A DNA stretch of 64,000 nucleotides from Campylobacter lari subsp. lari (GTDB lineage Bacteria > Campylobacterota > Campylobacteria > Campylobacterales > Campylobacteraceae), in contig NZ_CP053830.1 of assembly GCF_013372185.1 (NCBI RefSeq), forward strand, positions 1,116,001 through 1,180,000, written 5' to 3'. Below, in pieces: positions 27,290-36,872 of this stretch. The notes under the pieces were generated by a model that did no database searches, was not told the origin of the DNA, and worked only from the letters and a program-made list of their open reading frames with translations. Made by a program: the position numbers and the translations under genes. How positions within the stretch are numbered: the first letter of the stretch is position 1; the number at the start of each line of letters is the position of its first letter.

Positions 27290-28278
27290 CTAAATTGCTC
27301 CAATAATCTTAAATCACCTTCAAACATAGAACGCAAATCAGGAATTTTATGTAAAAGCATAGCAAAACGCTCCACACCCAAACCAAAAGCATAACCACTC
27401 ACATTTTTATAACCAACAAATTTATAAACATTAGGATCAACTACCCCACATCCTAAAACCTCAAGCCATCCTGTGTGCTTACAAACTCTACACCCACAAC
27501 CTTTACAAAAAACACAAGAAATATCTACTTCAGCTGATGGTTCTGTAAAAGGAAAAAAGCTTGGTCTAAAACGCACCTTTACATCGCCAAACATATATTT
27601 TAAAAAATTCTCAAGCATATCTTTTAAATTTGCAAAATTTATCTTATCACCCTCTTCTACCACAAGTCCTTCAACTTGATGAAACATAGGTGTATGGGTA
27701 ATATCAAAATCTCTTCTAAAAACTGCACCTGGCGCTATCATCCTAATAGGTGGTTTTTGAGATAGCATGGTTCTAATTTGCACTGGAGAAGTTTGAGATC
27801 TAAGCAAGGTTTTATCTTCAAAATAAAAAGTATCTTGCATATCTCTTGCAGGATGATTTTGTGGTAAATTTAATGCTTCAAAATTATGAAAATCATCCTC
27901 AATCAAAGGTCCTTTTTCTATGCTGAAATTTAAAGCTGTGAAATATTCTATGATTTTATCCATAGTTTGCATGATTGGATGCAGCGCTCCTGCGTTTGAA
28001 GTTTCATCAAAAAAGCTAAAATCTTGTACATCTTGTTTCATTTTTTCATTTAAAGCTTTTTCTTCTAATTCTTTTAATTTTACTTGATAAGCTTCATTAA
28101 ATTCATCTCTTGTTTTATTTAAACCATTGGCAAATTCTTTTTTTTCTTCACCTTGCAAATCTTTTAACTTTGCAAATTCCAAAGTCAAAATACCTTTTTT
28201 TCCTAAGACGCTTACTTTTATATTTTCAAGTTCTGCTAAAGTACTTGCAGAGCTAATTTGAGATATCAAATCTTGCAA
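27286..28278 (-). CDS. pheS: phenylalanyl-tRNA synthetase alpha subunit
   Basis: PheS holds the catalytic class II core. From the TTG at 28278 it is 330 residues, the length I recall for the C. jejuni enzyme. That TTG has GGAG six nt upstream, whereas the earlier TTG at 28290 has no ribosome site; hence the chosen start. Motif 2 ([21 protein letters not shown]) and motif 3 ([15 protein letters not shown]) are present, and an N-terminal coiled coil binds tRNA. A cysteine-rich insert ([16 protein letters not shown]) is typical of the bacterial form. It leads the operon pheS-pheT-aroA-ispH-rpsA-serA. Confidence 0.94.
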
Positions 28279-28362
28279 TTTTTTCTCCAACTAAATTTTT
28301 TTTAAACATTCTAATGTAAAATTATTTAAAATTAGCAAAAATAATAAAAAAAGGACTATTAA

Positions 28363-28728
28363 ATGAGAGAAAAAACCGTATTTGAACTAATCATAGAAGG
28401 AAAAATCCCTGCTAATAAAGTTTTAGAAAGTGAAAAATTTTTAGCCTTTCATGATATTAATCCTAAAGCACCTATTCATATTTTAATCATTCCAAAAGAG
28501 CATTTTGAAAACTTTCAAGAATTAAGACCTGAATTAATGAGCGAAATGACACAATTCATCCAAGAATTAGCCACTCTTTTAGGACTTGATAAAAGTGGGT
28601 ATAGACTAATTACAAATTGTGGGAAAAATAGCGGACAAGAAGTTTTTCATTTGCATTTTCATATGTTAGGTGGATTTGAGCTTCCAAAAAATAAAGAAAC
28701 CCAAGTCAATCCCGAATCACTATTCTAA
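28363..28728 (+). CDS. HIT-family nucleotide-binding hydrolase
   Basis: A 121-residue histidine-triad protein. The triad is seen as FHLHFHMLGG with His95, His97 and His99, and the N-terminal FHDINPKAPIHILIIPKEH is the standard HIT core. Family members hydrolyse purine nucleoside phosphoramidates such as aminoacyl-AMP adducts, which fits a housekeeping clean-up role. It is divergent from pheS and converges on pckA, ending in a shared hairpin. AAAAGGAC stands before the ATG. Confidence 0.93.
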   Translation: MREKTVFELIIEGKIPANKVLESEKFLAFHDINPKAPIHILIIPKEHFENFQELRPELMSEMTQFIQELATLLGLDKSGYRLITNCGKNSGQEVFHLHFHMLGGFELPKNKETQVNPESLF

Positions 28729-28750
28729 AAAGAGCTTAACTCTTTTTAGA
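28724..28750. terminator. bidirectional terminator between HIT gene and pckA
   Basis: A perfect 11-bp inverted repeat (TCTAAAAAGAG / CTCTTTTTAGA) with a 5-nt loop spans both stop codons. The A/T-rich arms give a U-run on either strand. Confidence 0.75.
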
Positions 28751-30320
28751 TAGCAGGACCAGCTAATTTAAATTCTGCTCCTTCTTTTACATCTTCATAG
28801 CGTTTGAAATTTTCTATAAACATTTTCGCAAGCTTTAATTTGGTTTCTTCATAAGCTTTTTTATCCTCCCAAGTATTAATAGGATTTAATAACTTACTTT
28901 CTACACCCGCTAATTCTTTTGGCACAGCAAGATTAAATAAATCATAGTTTTCAAACTCACAATTTTGTATACTACCATCTAAAATTGCATTAATGCAAGC
29001 TCTAGTAGCTTTAATACTCATTCTTTTACCTACACCATAAGCTCCACCACTCCAACCGGTATTTACCAGATAAACATTCACATTATGCTTACTGATTTTT
29101 TCACCTAAAAGTTTTGCATAAACAGTTGGGTGTAATGGTAAAAATACTTCTCCAAAACAAGCTGAAAAAGTCGCAACAGGCTCAGTAATACCTCTTTCAG
29201 TTCCTGCTACTTTAGCAGTATAACCACTTAGAAAATAATACATTGCTTGCTCTTTGCTAAGTTTACTAACCGGAGGTAAAACACCAAAAGCATCAGCTGA
29301 GAGAAAAATAATATTGCTAGGATGACCCGCACTAAGACTTGGCTCGTGATTTAAAATATGTTCTATCGGATAAGAAACTCTAGTATTTTCAGTTTTAGAA
29401 CCATCATTAAAATCAACATTTAAATCATCTTTTAAAACTACATTTTCTAAAAGTGCATTTTGCTTTATAGCTCCATAAATTTCTGGCTCACTTTGAGGAT
29501 CAAGGTTAATGCATTTTGCATAACAACCTCCTTCAAAATTAAACACACCCTCATCATCCCAACCATGCTCATCATCACCTATTAATCTTCTTTTTGGATC
29601 AGTTGAAAGAGTGGTTTTACCTGTACCGCTAAGTCCAAAGAAAAGCGCTACATCGCCTTTTTCTCCAACATTAGCACTACAATGCATAGGAAGTTTATTT
29701 TCTAGTGGTAACCAGTAATTCATCATAGAAAAAATTCCTTTTTTCATCTCTCCACCATACCAAGTCCCACCAATTACTGCAATATTTTTTTCTATGTTAA
29801 AAATGACAAATACTTCTGAATTTAAACCATCTTTTTCATAGTCTTCATTCACACATTTGCAAGCATTATACACCACAAAATCAGGTTTAAACCCACTAAG
29901 CTCTTCTTCTTTTGGACGAATAAACATATTTTTTACAAAATGCGCTTGCCATACAATTTGCGTTACAAAACGCACAGCTTTGCGACTTTTTAACGAAGCA
30001 CCACAATATGCATCTTGGATATAAATATCACTATTACTAAGCTGTTTTTTAGCTTTTACTAAAAGTTTTTCGAATAATTCCTCGCTAATAGCTTGGTTAA
30101 TCTTACCCCAAGCAATATATTTTTGCGAAGGATCTTGCTTTACAAAGTATTTATCCTTAGGACTTCTTCCAGTAAAAATTCCAGTATCCACACTAAAGGT
30201 ACCATTTTTAGTACATACACCTTCATTATTATTTTTTTCATGTTTTAAAAGCTCATCATAACTAAGATTATGAAAAACTTGCCCGATATTTTCTAAACCT
30301 AAATTTTCTAAACCTATCAT
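28746..30320 (-). CDS. pckA: ATP-dependent phosphoenolpyruvate carboxykinase
   Basis: PckA converts oxaloacetate and ATP to PEP and CO2, the entry to gluconeogenesis, on which Campylobacter depends because it uses amino and organic acids. The 524 residues include the P-loop [14 protein letters not shown] (about 228-241), the metal-binding [20 protein letters not shown], the [14 protein letters not shown] block, and [10 protein letters not shown]. It starts 10 nt after the pycB stop, so PEP formation and pyruvate carboxylation appear to be co-transcribed. Confidence 0.97.
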   Translation of the reverse strand: MIGLENLGLENIGQVFHNLSYDELLKHEKNNNEGVCTKNGTFSVDTGIFTGRSPKDKYFVKQDPSQKYIAWGKINQAISEELFEKLLVKAKKQLSNSDIYIQDAYCGASLKSRKAVRFVTQIVWQAHFVKNMFIRPKEEELSGFKPDFVVYNACKCVNEDYEKDGLNSEVFVIFNIEKNIAVIGGTWYGGEMKKGIFSMMNYWLPLENKLPMHCSANVGEKGDVALFFGLSGTGKTTLSTDPKRRLIGDDEHGWDDEGVFNFEGGCYAKCINLDPQSEPEIYGAIKQNALLENVVLKDDLNVDFNDGSKTENTRVSYPIEHILNHEPSLSAGHPSNIIFLSADAFGVLPPVSKLSKEQAMYYFLSGYTAKVAGTERGITEPVATFSACFGEVFLPLHPTVYAKLLGEKISKHNVNVYLVNTGWSGGAYGVGKRMSIKATRACINAILDGSIQNCEFENYDLFNLAVPKELAGVESKLLNPINTWEDKKAYEETKLKLAKMFIENFKRYEDVKEGAEFKLAGPAI

Positions 30321-30330
30321 TTTTACCTCC

Positions 30331-32115
30331 TTATTTATAAGTCATTAAAACCTGGCCTTCATTGACGCTATCGCCAGCATTTACTAAAAGTTCTGCAATT
30401 TCTCCATCTTTACTTGCGTTAACTTCAATCTCCATTTTCATAGCTTCAAGTACAGCTACAACTTGACCTGCTTTAACGCTATCATTTTCTTTTACTAAAA
30501 TTTTAAATACATTTGCATTCATACTTGCAATGATTGCTTTATCATCATTTATTTGAGGTTTTCTTGCCTCTACATTATCATTATTTGTTTTTACAATACT
30601 TTTAATATTAACATCTTTATCAAAGCCTGCATTTACTTCCACATGATATTTATTACCATTTACACTTACTGTGAATTTATTTTCTTGGCTTAAATTATTT
30701 GTTTTTACATCTTCATTTTTTCTTATACTAACCTTAGCTTCGCCTTTTAAGAAAGCTATGCCTTTTTCTTTACAAGCTGCAACGATAAAAATATTTTCTT
30801 CGCTTGTGTTTAAATTTTCTTTTTCCAATAAGCTTTTAATATAAGCTATACTTTTGCTCTCATCTGCATCAGCGATATCTGTGGCTAATTTTGTAGTTGG
30901 TTCTAATTTTAATTGCTCACTTGCAAGCTTTATCACTTGAGGATCTGGGGCAACAGGGGTTTTTCCAAAATATCCTAAAACCATTTTTCCATAACCTTCG
31001 GCGATTTTTTTCCAAGACCCAAACATAACATTGTTAAAAGCTTGTTGAAAATAAAATTGCGATACAGGAGTAACAGAAGTACCATACCCTCCCTTTTCTA
31101 CTACTTCTTGCATAGCTTTTATAACTTGAGGAAATTTATCTAAAATATTATTATCTCTCATCATTTGAGTATTTGCAGTTAAAGCTCCCCCAGGCATAGG
31201 TGAAAAAGGTATTAAAGGATTTACAGCCATGGCTTCAGGTGGTAAAAAATAATCTTTCAAGCAATCTTTTAACACATCTTCATATTTTAAAATTTTTTCT
31301 TCATCCAAACCAAGATCAAAATTACTTCCTTTTAGAGCGTGAAGCATTGTTAAAATATCAGGCTGAGAAGTACCACCACTAACAGGAGCTGCAGCTAAAT
31401 CTATACCATCAACACCAGCTTCTAAAGCAGCTAAATAACAAGCCACACTAACACCAGCTGTTTCGTGAGTGTGTAATCTTATATGTGTATTTTCAGGCAA
31501 GTTTTTTCTAGCCATTTTAATAACTTCATAAATTTTATTTGGGTTAGAAGTTCCACTTGCATCTTTAAAACAAATACTATCAAAAGGAATTTGAGCTTGC
31601 AAAATTTCTTTTAAAATTCTCTCATAAAAAGGCACATCATGAGCGCCTTTGCATTTTGGAGGCAAATCCATCAAAGTAATGGTTATTTCGTGTTTTAAAC
31701 CATGCTTAATTATACATTCTCCACTAAATTTTAAATTATTTACATCATTTAGTGCATCAAAATTTCTTATAGTGGTTGTGCCATGTTTTGCAAACATTTT
31801 TGCATGTAAATCAATAATTTCTTTACTGCCTGTATCAAGTGCTACGGTATTAACCCCTCTTGCAAGGGTTTGTAAATTTGCTTCTTTTCCGACGATGGCT
31901 CTAAATTTATCCATCATTTCAAAGGCATTTTCATTTAAATAAAAAAATAAGCTTTGAAACCTAGCTCCACCACCAAATTCAAAATGTCCAATATCTGCTT
32001 CTTTGGCTGCTTCTAGGGCAGGAAAAAAGTCATTCATTAAAACTCTAGCGCCATAAACAGATTGAAAACCATCTCTAAATGTGGTATCCATCACATCAAT
32101 TAATTTTTTAGCCAT
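30331..32115 (-). CDS. pycB: pyruvate carboxylase subunit B (carboxyltransferase plus biotin domain)
   Basis: A 594-residue protein with an N-terminal carboxyltransferase TIM barrel ([17 protein letters not shown] near 9-25; metal-site [12 protein letters not shown] near 205) and a C-terminal biotinyl domain with [11 protein letters not shown], Lys being biotinylated. It is homologous to oxaloacetate decarboxylase alpha, but next to pckA and in Campylobacter it is best read as PycB of the two-subunit pyruvate carboxylase. The biotin-carboxylase subunit PycA is not in this window. A Q/K/N-rich linker (about 480-520) joins the domains. It leads the pycB-pckA pair. Confidence 0.9.
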   Translation of the reverse strand: MAKKLIDVMDTTFRDGFQSVYGARVLMNDFFPALEAAKEADIGHFEFGGGARFQSLFFYLNENAFEMMDKFRAIVGKEANLQTLARGVNTVALDTGSKEIIDLHAKMFAKHGTTTIRNFDALNDVNNLKFSGECIIKHGLKHEITITLMDLPPKCKGAHDVPFYERILKEILQAQIPFDSICFKDASGTSNPNKIYEVIKMARKNLPENTHIRLHTHETAGVSVACYLAALEAGVDGIDLAAAPVSGGTSQPDILTMLHALKGSNFDLGLDEEKILKYEDVLKDCLKDYFLPPEAMAVNPLIPFSPMPGGALTANTQMMRDNNILDKFPQVIKAMQEVVEKGGYGTSVTPVSQFYFQQAFNNVMFGSWKKIAEGYGKMVLGYFGKTPVAPDPQVIKLASEQLKLEPTTKLATDIADADESKSIAYIKSLLEKENLNTSEENIFIVAACKEKGIAFLKGEAKVSIRKNEDVKTNNLSQENKFTVSVNGNKYHVEVNAGFDKDVNIKSIVKTNNDNVEARKPQINDDKAIIASMNANVFKILVKENDSVKAGQVVAVLEAMKMEIEVNASKDGEIAELLVNAGDSVNEGQVLMTYK

Positions 32116-32173
32116 AATTTTTCCTTATTTTTGCATCTTTGCAATTATAACCTTACTTTCTTAAAAAATAAAT

Positions 32174-33508
32174 TTATAAAATTTGGTTTAACATAATGAT
32201 AATAATCGCAATAGGCGCAACAAATCTGAGTAAAAAATACCATATTTCAAAAATACTTTTACTCATAAATTTAGAAAACAAATTATAGATTTTCATTTTA
32301 TCTACAAAAAATCCTACAAAAATAGCACTAGCAATAGCTCCAAGCGGGAGCATAAAATTAGAAGTTAATTTATCCAAAATATCAAAAAAGCTTAAACCAA
32401 AAAAGCTAAAACTAGCCCCATAACTGGCACTAAAAGATAAAATACAACTCATCCCTAAAAGAAAAACCACAAACCCTATAAAAACCAAAGCTTTTTTTCT
32501 TGAAATTTTATATTCGTTCACAAGATAAAAAGTAAAAGGTTCTATCATAGAAACCGCCGAAGTAATTCCTGCGAAAAATAAAGCCAAGAAAAAATAAAAG
32601 GCTAAAAAATGCCCAAAGACAGCACCTAAATTAGAAAATAAAGTTGTTAAAGATATAAATACAAGTCCAGCTCCTTCTGCTGGGTTGGCGTTAAATTTAA
32701 ATATAAAAGTAAATACAATAAGCCCCATCATTAAGCCTATGCTGATATTTAAAAGCACAATTATGGCTGAACTTGTAATTAAATTTGTGTCATCTTTTAA
32801 TGAAGCTGCATAAGTAGTAATACAACCTATACCTAAACATAAGGTAAAAAAAGCAAGGCCTAAGGCTGTTAAAACCGAGTTTAGATTAAGTTTAGTAAAA
32901 TCAGGATAAAACAAATAAACAAAAGCTTCTTTAAAACCATCTTGAAAAAAACAATACACTAACATTAATACAAGCATGATAAACAAACTTGGCATAATCC
33001 AAACATTGAGTTTTTCTATACCACTTTTAACCCCTCTTGAAACAACAAACAAGGTAAGAAAAAAAGCAATTAAAAAATACAAACTACTTTCTAAAATACT
33101 ATTTTGGATTAAATTTCCAAACAAAGCTCCTGCCTCTTGAGTATTGCTAGGTAGATAGTAAATCGAAGTTATCATGTATTTTAAAACCCAACCCATAATA
33201 ACAAGATAAAAAGATAATACAAAAATTCCACCAAGCATAAAAAATCCAGCAAATTTCCATTTTTGAGCATACTTGGTTGCTAAACTTTTATAAGCATTTA
33301 CAGGATCACTTTGACTTAATCTTCCCATGGCAATTTCAGCCAAAAATACACAAAATCCCACGCTAATAGTCAAAAGCAAATACAAAAGCACAAAAGCAAA
33401 ACCACCATTTTGCCCTACTAAGGTTGGAAATTTCCAAGCATTTCCAAGCCCTATAGCACCGCCTGCAACGGCTAATACAAAGCCTATTTTAGAAAATTTA
33501 TCATTCAT
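32174..33508 (-). CDS. NSS-family sodium-dependent transporter, copy 1
   Basis: A 444-residue LeuT-fold transporter of the neurotransmitter:sodium symporter family, with about 11 membrane helices. The TM1 signature GAIGLGNAWKFPTLVGQNGG binds sodium and substrate in family members, and the SRGVKSGIEKLNVWIMPSLF loop-TM5 region is conserved with its neighbours. Substrates in bacteria are amino acids; which one is not readable here. It is the most divergent of three tandem copies and lies 9 nt after copy 2. C. jejuni has, as I recall, two such genes at the equivalent place. Confidence 0.9.
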   Translation of the reverse strand: MNDKFSKIGFVLAVAGGAIGLGNAWKFPTLVGQNGGFAFVLLYLLLTISVGFCVFLAEIAMGRLSQSDPVNAYKSLATKYAQKWKFAGFFMLGGIFVLSFYLVIMGWVLKYMITSIYYLPSNTQEAGALFGNLIQNSILESSLYFLIAFFLTLFVVSRGVKSGIEKLNVWIMPSLFIMLVLMLVYCFFQDGFKEAFVYLFYPDFTKLNLNSVLTALGLAFFTLCLGIGCITTYAASLKDDTNLITSSAIIVLLNISIGLMMGLIVFTFIFKFNANPAEGAGLVFISLTTLFSNLGAVFGHFLAFYFFLALFFAGITSAVSMIEPFTFYLVNEYKISRKKALVFIGFVVFLLGMSCILSFSASYGASFSFFGLSFFDILDKLTSNFMLPLGAIASAIFVGFFVDKMKIYNLFSKFMSKSIFEIWYFLLRFVAPIAIIIIMLNQIL

Positions 33509-33517
33509 TTTAATGCC

Positions 33518-34855
33518 TTAGAAAAAAAGCTGTCTAGCCATGATTAAAATAACTGCTAATGGAGAAATATATCTTAAAAAGATATACCAAATTTCAAAAT
33601 ACACCCCGCGCATAAAGGGACGAAATAAAATTTGCAAAGCTTCTTTTTTAAGTACAAAACCCACAAAAAATGCTGTAATTAAAGCAGAAATTGGCATTAA
33701 TAAATTTTGTATAAAAAAATCTAAAATATCAAAAAAACTTTTTCCAAAGAAATTTAAATTTGGCGCGCTTACATGATAAAAAGAAAGTATAGATAAACTT
33801 CCAAGAAAATAAACAATCACACCTACAAAAACCAAAGCTTTTTTTCTTGAAATTTGATAACGATTTATAAGATAAAAAGTAAAAGGCTCTATCATGGAAA
33901 TAGCTGAAGTAATCCCTGCAAAAAATAAAGCTATAAAAAAAGCTATAGCTAGGATATTTCCTAAAAGATCTAATTTTGCAAAAAGTGTTGTTAATGATAT
34001 AAATATAAGCCCTGGACCTTGTTGGGTAGGATCAGCTCCAAATTCAAATATAAAAGTAAACACAATAAGTCCCATCATTAAGCCAATGATAGTGTTAATG
34101 ATGATAATATTTAAAGCACTACTTATAAAATTTGTTTTATCAGGCAAGCTTGCTGCATAGGTTAAAATCACACACACGCCCAAAGACATACTAAAAAACG
34201 CAAGACCTAGCGCATCTAATATAGAATTAACACTTAATTTTGAAAAATCAGGTACAAACAAAAACTCACTTGCCTTAGAAAAACCATCCATGCTAAAAGA
34301 ATATCCAAGCATTAAAATAAGCAATATAAATAAACTTGGCATCATCCAAACATTAAGTTTTTCTATACCACTTTTAACTCCTTTTGAAACTACATAAAAA
34401 ATAACTATAAATACAAAAGTAAAACATACAAATTGAGATAAAACATCATTAGAGAGTAAATTTCCAAAAATAGCACCTGCTTCATTTGTATCTTTAGGTA
34501 GTTCAAAAAATCCAAAATAAGCATATTTTGCTATCCAACCTATAACAACACTATAAAAAGACACTAAAATAATAGCACCAAGCATAAAAAACCCCGCTAG
34601 TGACCATGCCTTTTTATTTTTTGGTGCTAAAGCATGATAAGCATTTACAGGATCTTTTTCGCTTAATTTTCCTATACTAAGCTCTGCTAAAAATATCACA
34701 AAAGCCACACCCAAGGTTAAAAGTAAATACACCACTACAAAAGCTGATCCCCCATTATTACCCACTAAAGTTGGAAATTTCCAAGCATTTCCAAGCCCAA
34801 CAGCCGAACCTGCTACTGCTAATACAAAACCTATCTTAGAAAATTTTTCATTCAT
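33518..34855 (-). CDS. NSS-family sodium-dependent transporter, copy 2
   Basis: A 445-residue paralogue of the flanking genes with the same LeuT layout: GSAVGLGNAWKFPTLVGNNGG in TM1, 11 predicted helices, and a C-terminal amphipathic end. It shares an almost identical 204-nt stretch with copy 3 (199 of 204 bases by my count), while other parts differ clearly. The spacing to neighbours is 9 nt on each side, consistent with a three-gene operon. Asn replaces Gln in the TM1 loop relative to copies 1 and 3, so substrate range may differ. Confidence 0.9.
   Translation of the reverse strand: MNEKFSKIGFVLAVAGSAVGLGNAWKFPTLVGNNGGSAFVVVYLLLTLGVAFVIFLAELSIGKLSEKDPVNAYHALAPKNKKAWSLAGFFMLGAIILVSFYSVVIGWIAKYAYFGFFELPKDTNEAGAIFGNLLSNDVLSQFVCFTFVFIVIFYVVSKGVKSGIEKLNVWMMPSLFILLILMLGYSFSMDGFSKASEFLFVPDFSKLSVNSILDALGLAFFSMSLGVCVILTYAASLPDKTNFISSALNIIIINTIIGLMMGLIVFTFIFEFGADPTQQGPGLIFISLTTLFAKLDLLGNILAIAFFIALFFAGITSAISMIEPFTFYLINRYQISRKKALVFVGVIVYFLGSLSILSFYHVSAPNLNFFGKSFFDILDFFIQNLLMPISALITAFFVGFVLKKEALQILFRPFMRGVYFEIWYIFLRYISPLAVILIMARQLFF
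34260..34463. repeat. recombined segment shared by NSS copies 2 and 3 (copy A)
   Basis: These 204 nt match 35622-35825 at 199 positions by my alignment. The region encodes the TM4-TM5 segment (FVCFTFVFIVIFYVVSKGVK and what follows). Adjacent coding sequence diverges sharply at the loop before TM4 (PKDTNEAGAIF against PKSIEESGATF), which suggests recent gene conversion. Confidence 0.7.
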
Positions 34856-34864
34856 CTTTTAACC

Positions 34865-36217
34865 TTAAAAAAATAATTGTTTTACCATGATTAAAATCAC
34901 CGCTAAAGGTGAGATATATCTTACAAAAAAATACCAACACTCAAAGTATTTACCCCTCATATAAGGATAAAATAAAGTTTGCAAAGCTTCTTTTTTAAGC
35001 ACAAAACCTACAAAAATTGCACCAAATAACCCACCCAAAGGCATCATTAAATTTGAAGCAATAAAATCTAATATATCAAAAAAACTTTTTCCAAAAAATT
35101 CCAAAGAATCCTTACTCCATTCAATTCCTGATAAAATACACAAACTTCCCAAAAAATACACAATAAAAGCTATAAAAATCAAAGCTTTTTTTCTTGTAAA
35201 ATTAAAAGAATTGATTAAATAAAATGTCAAAGGTTCTATCATGGAAACTGCTGAAGTAATTCCTGCAAAAAATAAAGCTATAAAAAAAGCTATGGCTAGG
35301 ATATTTCCCAAAGGTAAAAAACCAATTGGATCAATATTTGAAAATAAATTCATTAAAGAAACAAAGATTAAACCGGGTCCTTGCTGACTAGGATCAGCTC
35401 CAAATTCAAATATAAAAGTAAACACAATAAGCCCCATCATAATGCCTATGATAATATTAATAATAATAATATTAATAGTGCTTGTAATAAAATTTGTTTT
35501 ATCAGGTAAACTTGCAGAATAAGTAATAATCGAACCCACTCCAATAGACAAAGAAAAACAAGCTAGTCCTAAAGCACTTAAAAATGCCCCAACTCCAAGC
35601 TTTGAAAAATCAGGTGAAAATAAAAACTCACTAGCCTTAGAAAAACCATCCATACTAAAAGAATATCCAAGCATTAAAATAAGCAATATAAATAAGCTTG
35701 GCATCATCCAAACATTGAGTTTTTCTATACCACTTTTAACTCCTTTTGAAACTACATAAAAAATAACTATAAATACAAAAGTAAAACATACAAATTGAGA
35801 TAAAGCATCATTAGAGAGTAAATTTGAAAAAGTAGCGCCACTTTCTTCTATGCTCTTTGGCAATGAAAAAAAGCCCAAATACGCATATTTGACAATCCAA
35901 CCTATAATCACACTATAAAAAGAAACAATTAAAATTGCACCTATTAAAGAAAAACCGACTATAGACCAAGCTCTTTTGTGTTTAGGTGCTAAAGTATAAT
36001 AAGCATTTACAGGATCTTTTTCACTTAATTTTCCTATACTAAGCTCAGCTAAAAAAATTACAAATCCAACTCCTAAAGTTAGCAATAAATACAACAAAAC
36101 AAAAGCTGATCCTCCATTTTGTCCTACTAAAGTTGGAAATTTCCAAGCATTTCCAAGCCCAACAGCTGAACCTGCCACTGCTAATACAAAACCTATTTTA
36201 GAAAATTTATCATTCAT
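34865..36217 (-). CDS. NSS-family sodium-dependent transporter, copy 3
   Basis: A 450-residue LeuT-fold transporter and the first gene of the tandem set. I start it at ATG 36217 because AAGG lies 8 nt upstream and MNDKFSKIGFVLAVAGS aligns with the starts of copies 1 and 2; an earlier ATG at 36244 would add nine residues not seen in the paralogues. TM1 reads GSAVGLGNAWKFPTLVGQNGG. The insertion FSNIDPIGFLPLGN makes it slightly longer than copy 2 near TM7. The gene faces away from atpE; the gap between them holds promoters for both. Confidence 0.9.
   Translation of the reverse strand: MNDKFSKIGFVLAVAGSAVGLGNAWKFPTLVGQNGGSAFVLLYLLLTLGVGFVIFLAELSIGKLSEKDPVNAYYTLAPKHKRAWSIVGFSLIGAILIVSFYSVIIGWIVKYAYLGFFSLPKSIEESGATFSNLLSNDALSQFVCFTFVFIVIFYVVSKGVKSGIEKLNVWMMPSLFILLILMLGYSFSMDGFSKASEFLFSPDFSKLGVGAFLSALGLACFSLSIGVGSIITYSASLPDKTNFITSTINIIIINIIIGIMMGLIVFTFIFEFGADPSQQGPGLIFVSLMNLFSNIDPIGFLPLGNILAIAFFIALFFAGITSAVSMIEPLTFYLINSFNFTRKKALIFIAFIVYFLGSLCILSGIEWSKDSLEFFGKSFFDILDFIASNLMMPLGGLFGAIFVGFVLKKEALQTLFYPYMRGKYFECWYFFVRYISPLAVILIMVKQLFF
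35622..35825. repeat. recombined segment shared by NSS copies 2 and 3 (copy B)
   Basis: Partner of 34260-34463, offset by 1362 nt. Only five substitutions separate the two segments. The equivalent part of copy 1 keeps the protein motif VKSGIEKLNVW but has drifted much further, so conversion seems limited to the two upstream copies. Confidence 0.7.
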
Positions 36218-36344
36218 AAAAATAACCTTAAATTTTATAAACACATGAAAAATATTTAATGTAGCTAAAAAAAACTTTAATTTATTTTAAAATACGCTTA
36301 TTAATTTAAATTTCAATAATTTTAAAGCTATATTAATATACAAT

Positions 36345-36400
36345 TTCGCTTTCATAAATCACGAGTAGGGATACGCAAGCCGAAAGGATTTAAATTTTTA
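36345..36400 (+). promoter_or_regulatory. G-rich structured leader upstream of atpE
   Basis: Within very AT-rich surroundings, 36361-36386 reads ACGAGTAGGG followed by ATACGCAAGCCGAAAG and is conspicuously G/C-richer. It is framed by AAATC (36356-36360) and GATTT (36387-36391), which can pair to close a loop. An AT-rich TATTAATATACAAT stretch upstream could hold the -10 promoter. It does not match riboswitch classes I can recall. It may be a structured 5' leader or simply a conserved untranslated stretch. Confidence 0.35.
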
Positions 36401-36412
36401 CAAGGAAAAACT

Positions 36413-36736
36413 ATGAAAAAAATCGTATTTTTAATGCTAGCTTTAAGTGGTTTTGCATTCGCAGCAGAAGGCTCTATGAATCAATGGTTAGCGTCATTTT
36501 CAATTTTAGCAGCAGGTTTAGGACTTGGTGTCGCAGCTTTAGGTGGTGCTATTGGTATGGGTAATACTGCAGCAGCAACTATCGCAGGAACAGCAAGAAA
36601 TCCAGGACTTGGTGGTAAATTAATGACTACTATGTTTATTGCTTTAGCGATGATTGAAGCTCAAGTTATTTATGCGCTTGTTATTGCTCTTATCGCTCTT
36701 TATGCTAATCCATTCCAAGCATTAGTAGCAGCTTAA
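36413..36736 (+). CDS. atpE: ATP synthase F0 c subunit
   Basis: The c subunit forms the rotor ring of F1F0-ATP synthase. This 107-residue form has an N-terminal signal-like segment (KKIVFLMLALSGFAFA) before the usual two-helix hairpin; such extended c subunits are seen in epsilonproteobacteria. The first helix has the glycine-rich AALGGAIGMGNTAAA, the polar loop is ARNPGLGGK, and the ion-binding glutamate is in ALAMIEAQVIYAL. No Ser/Thr follows that glutamate, as would be expected for a sodium-binding ring, so proton coupling is likely. It stands apart from atpB (42289), and no other ATP synthase gene is in the window. Confidence 0.96.
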   Translation: MKKIVFLMLALSGFAFAAEGSMNQWLASFSILAAGLGLGVAALGGAIGMGNTAAATIAGTARNPGLGGKLMTTMFIALAMIEAQVIYALVIALIALYANPFQALVAA

Positions 36737-36745
36737 AAATTTTCA

Positions 36746-36764
36746 AAGCCCTCTTGTGGGGCTT
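36746..36764 (+). terminator. hairpin after atpE
   Basis: AAGCCC (36746-36751) pairs with GGGCTT (36759-36764) across a 7-nt loop, 9 nt after the atpE stop. No U-run follows and the tRNA gene starts 2 nt later, so it may be an RNA-processing or attenuating hairpin rather than a full terminator. Confidence 0.4.
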
Positions 36765-36766
36765 AT

Positions 36767-36852
36767 GCGGTTATGGTGGAATTGGTAGACACGCCATCTT
36801 GAGGGGGTGGTACGCTCAGCGTGTGCGAGTTCAAATCTCGCTAACCGCACCA
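36767..36852 (+). tRNA. tRNA-Leu (anticodon GAG)
   Basis: The 86-nt sequence folds as a class II tRNA. The acceptor GCGGTTA (36767-36773) pairs with TAACCGC (36842-36848), then discriminator A and an encoded CCA. The anticodon loop is CTTGAGG, reading CUC/CUU leucine codons. The long variable arm (TACGCTCAGCGTG) is leucine-like and the T-loop is GTTCAAATC. It lies between atpE and a small membrane-protein gene. Confidence 0.96.
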
Positions 36853-36872
36853 TATTTAAGGAATCTTCACAA

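Noticed and set aside
36361-36391. atpE leader as a known riboswitch (cyclic-di-GMP, fluoride, preQ1, guanidine)
   Set aside because: Only short purine strings look similar; the conserved cores of these classes are not present. Kept as an unexplained leader instead.
36842-36852. 3' end of tRNA-Leu as an integration site
   Set aside because: No integrase, no repeated tRNA fragment and no change in base composition were seen on either side.
36807-36872. Upstream extension of the small membrane protein into tRNA-Leu
   Set aside because: The extra residues would be read from the tRNA variable arm, T-loop and CCA end. The ATG at 36873 with AAGGA upstream is the sensible start.
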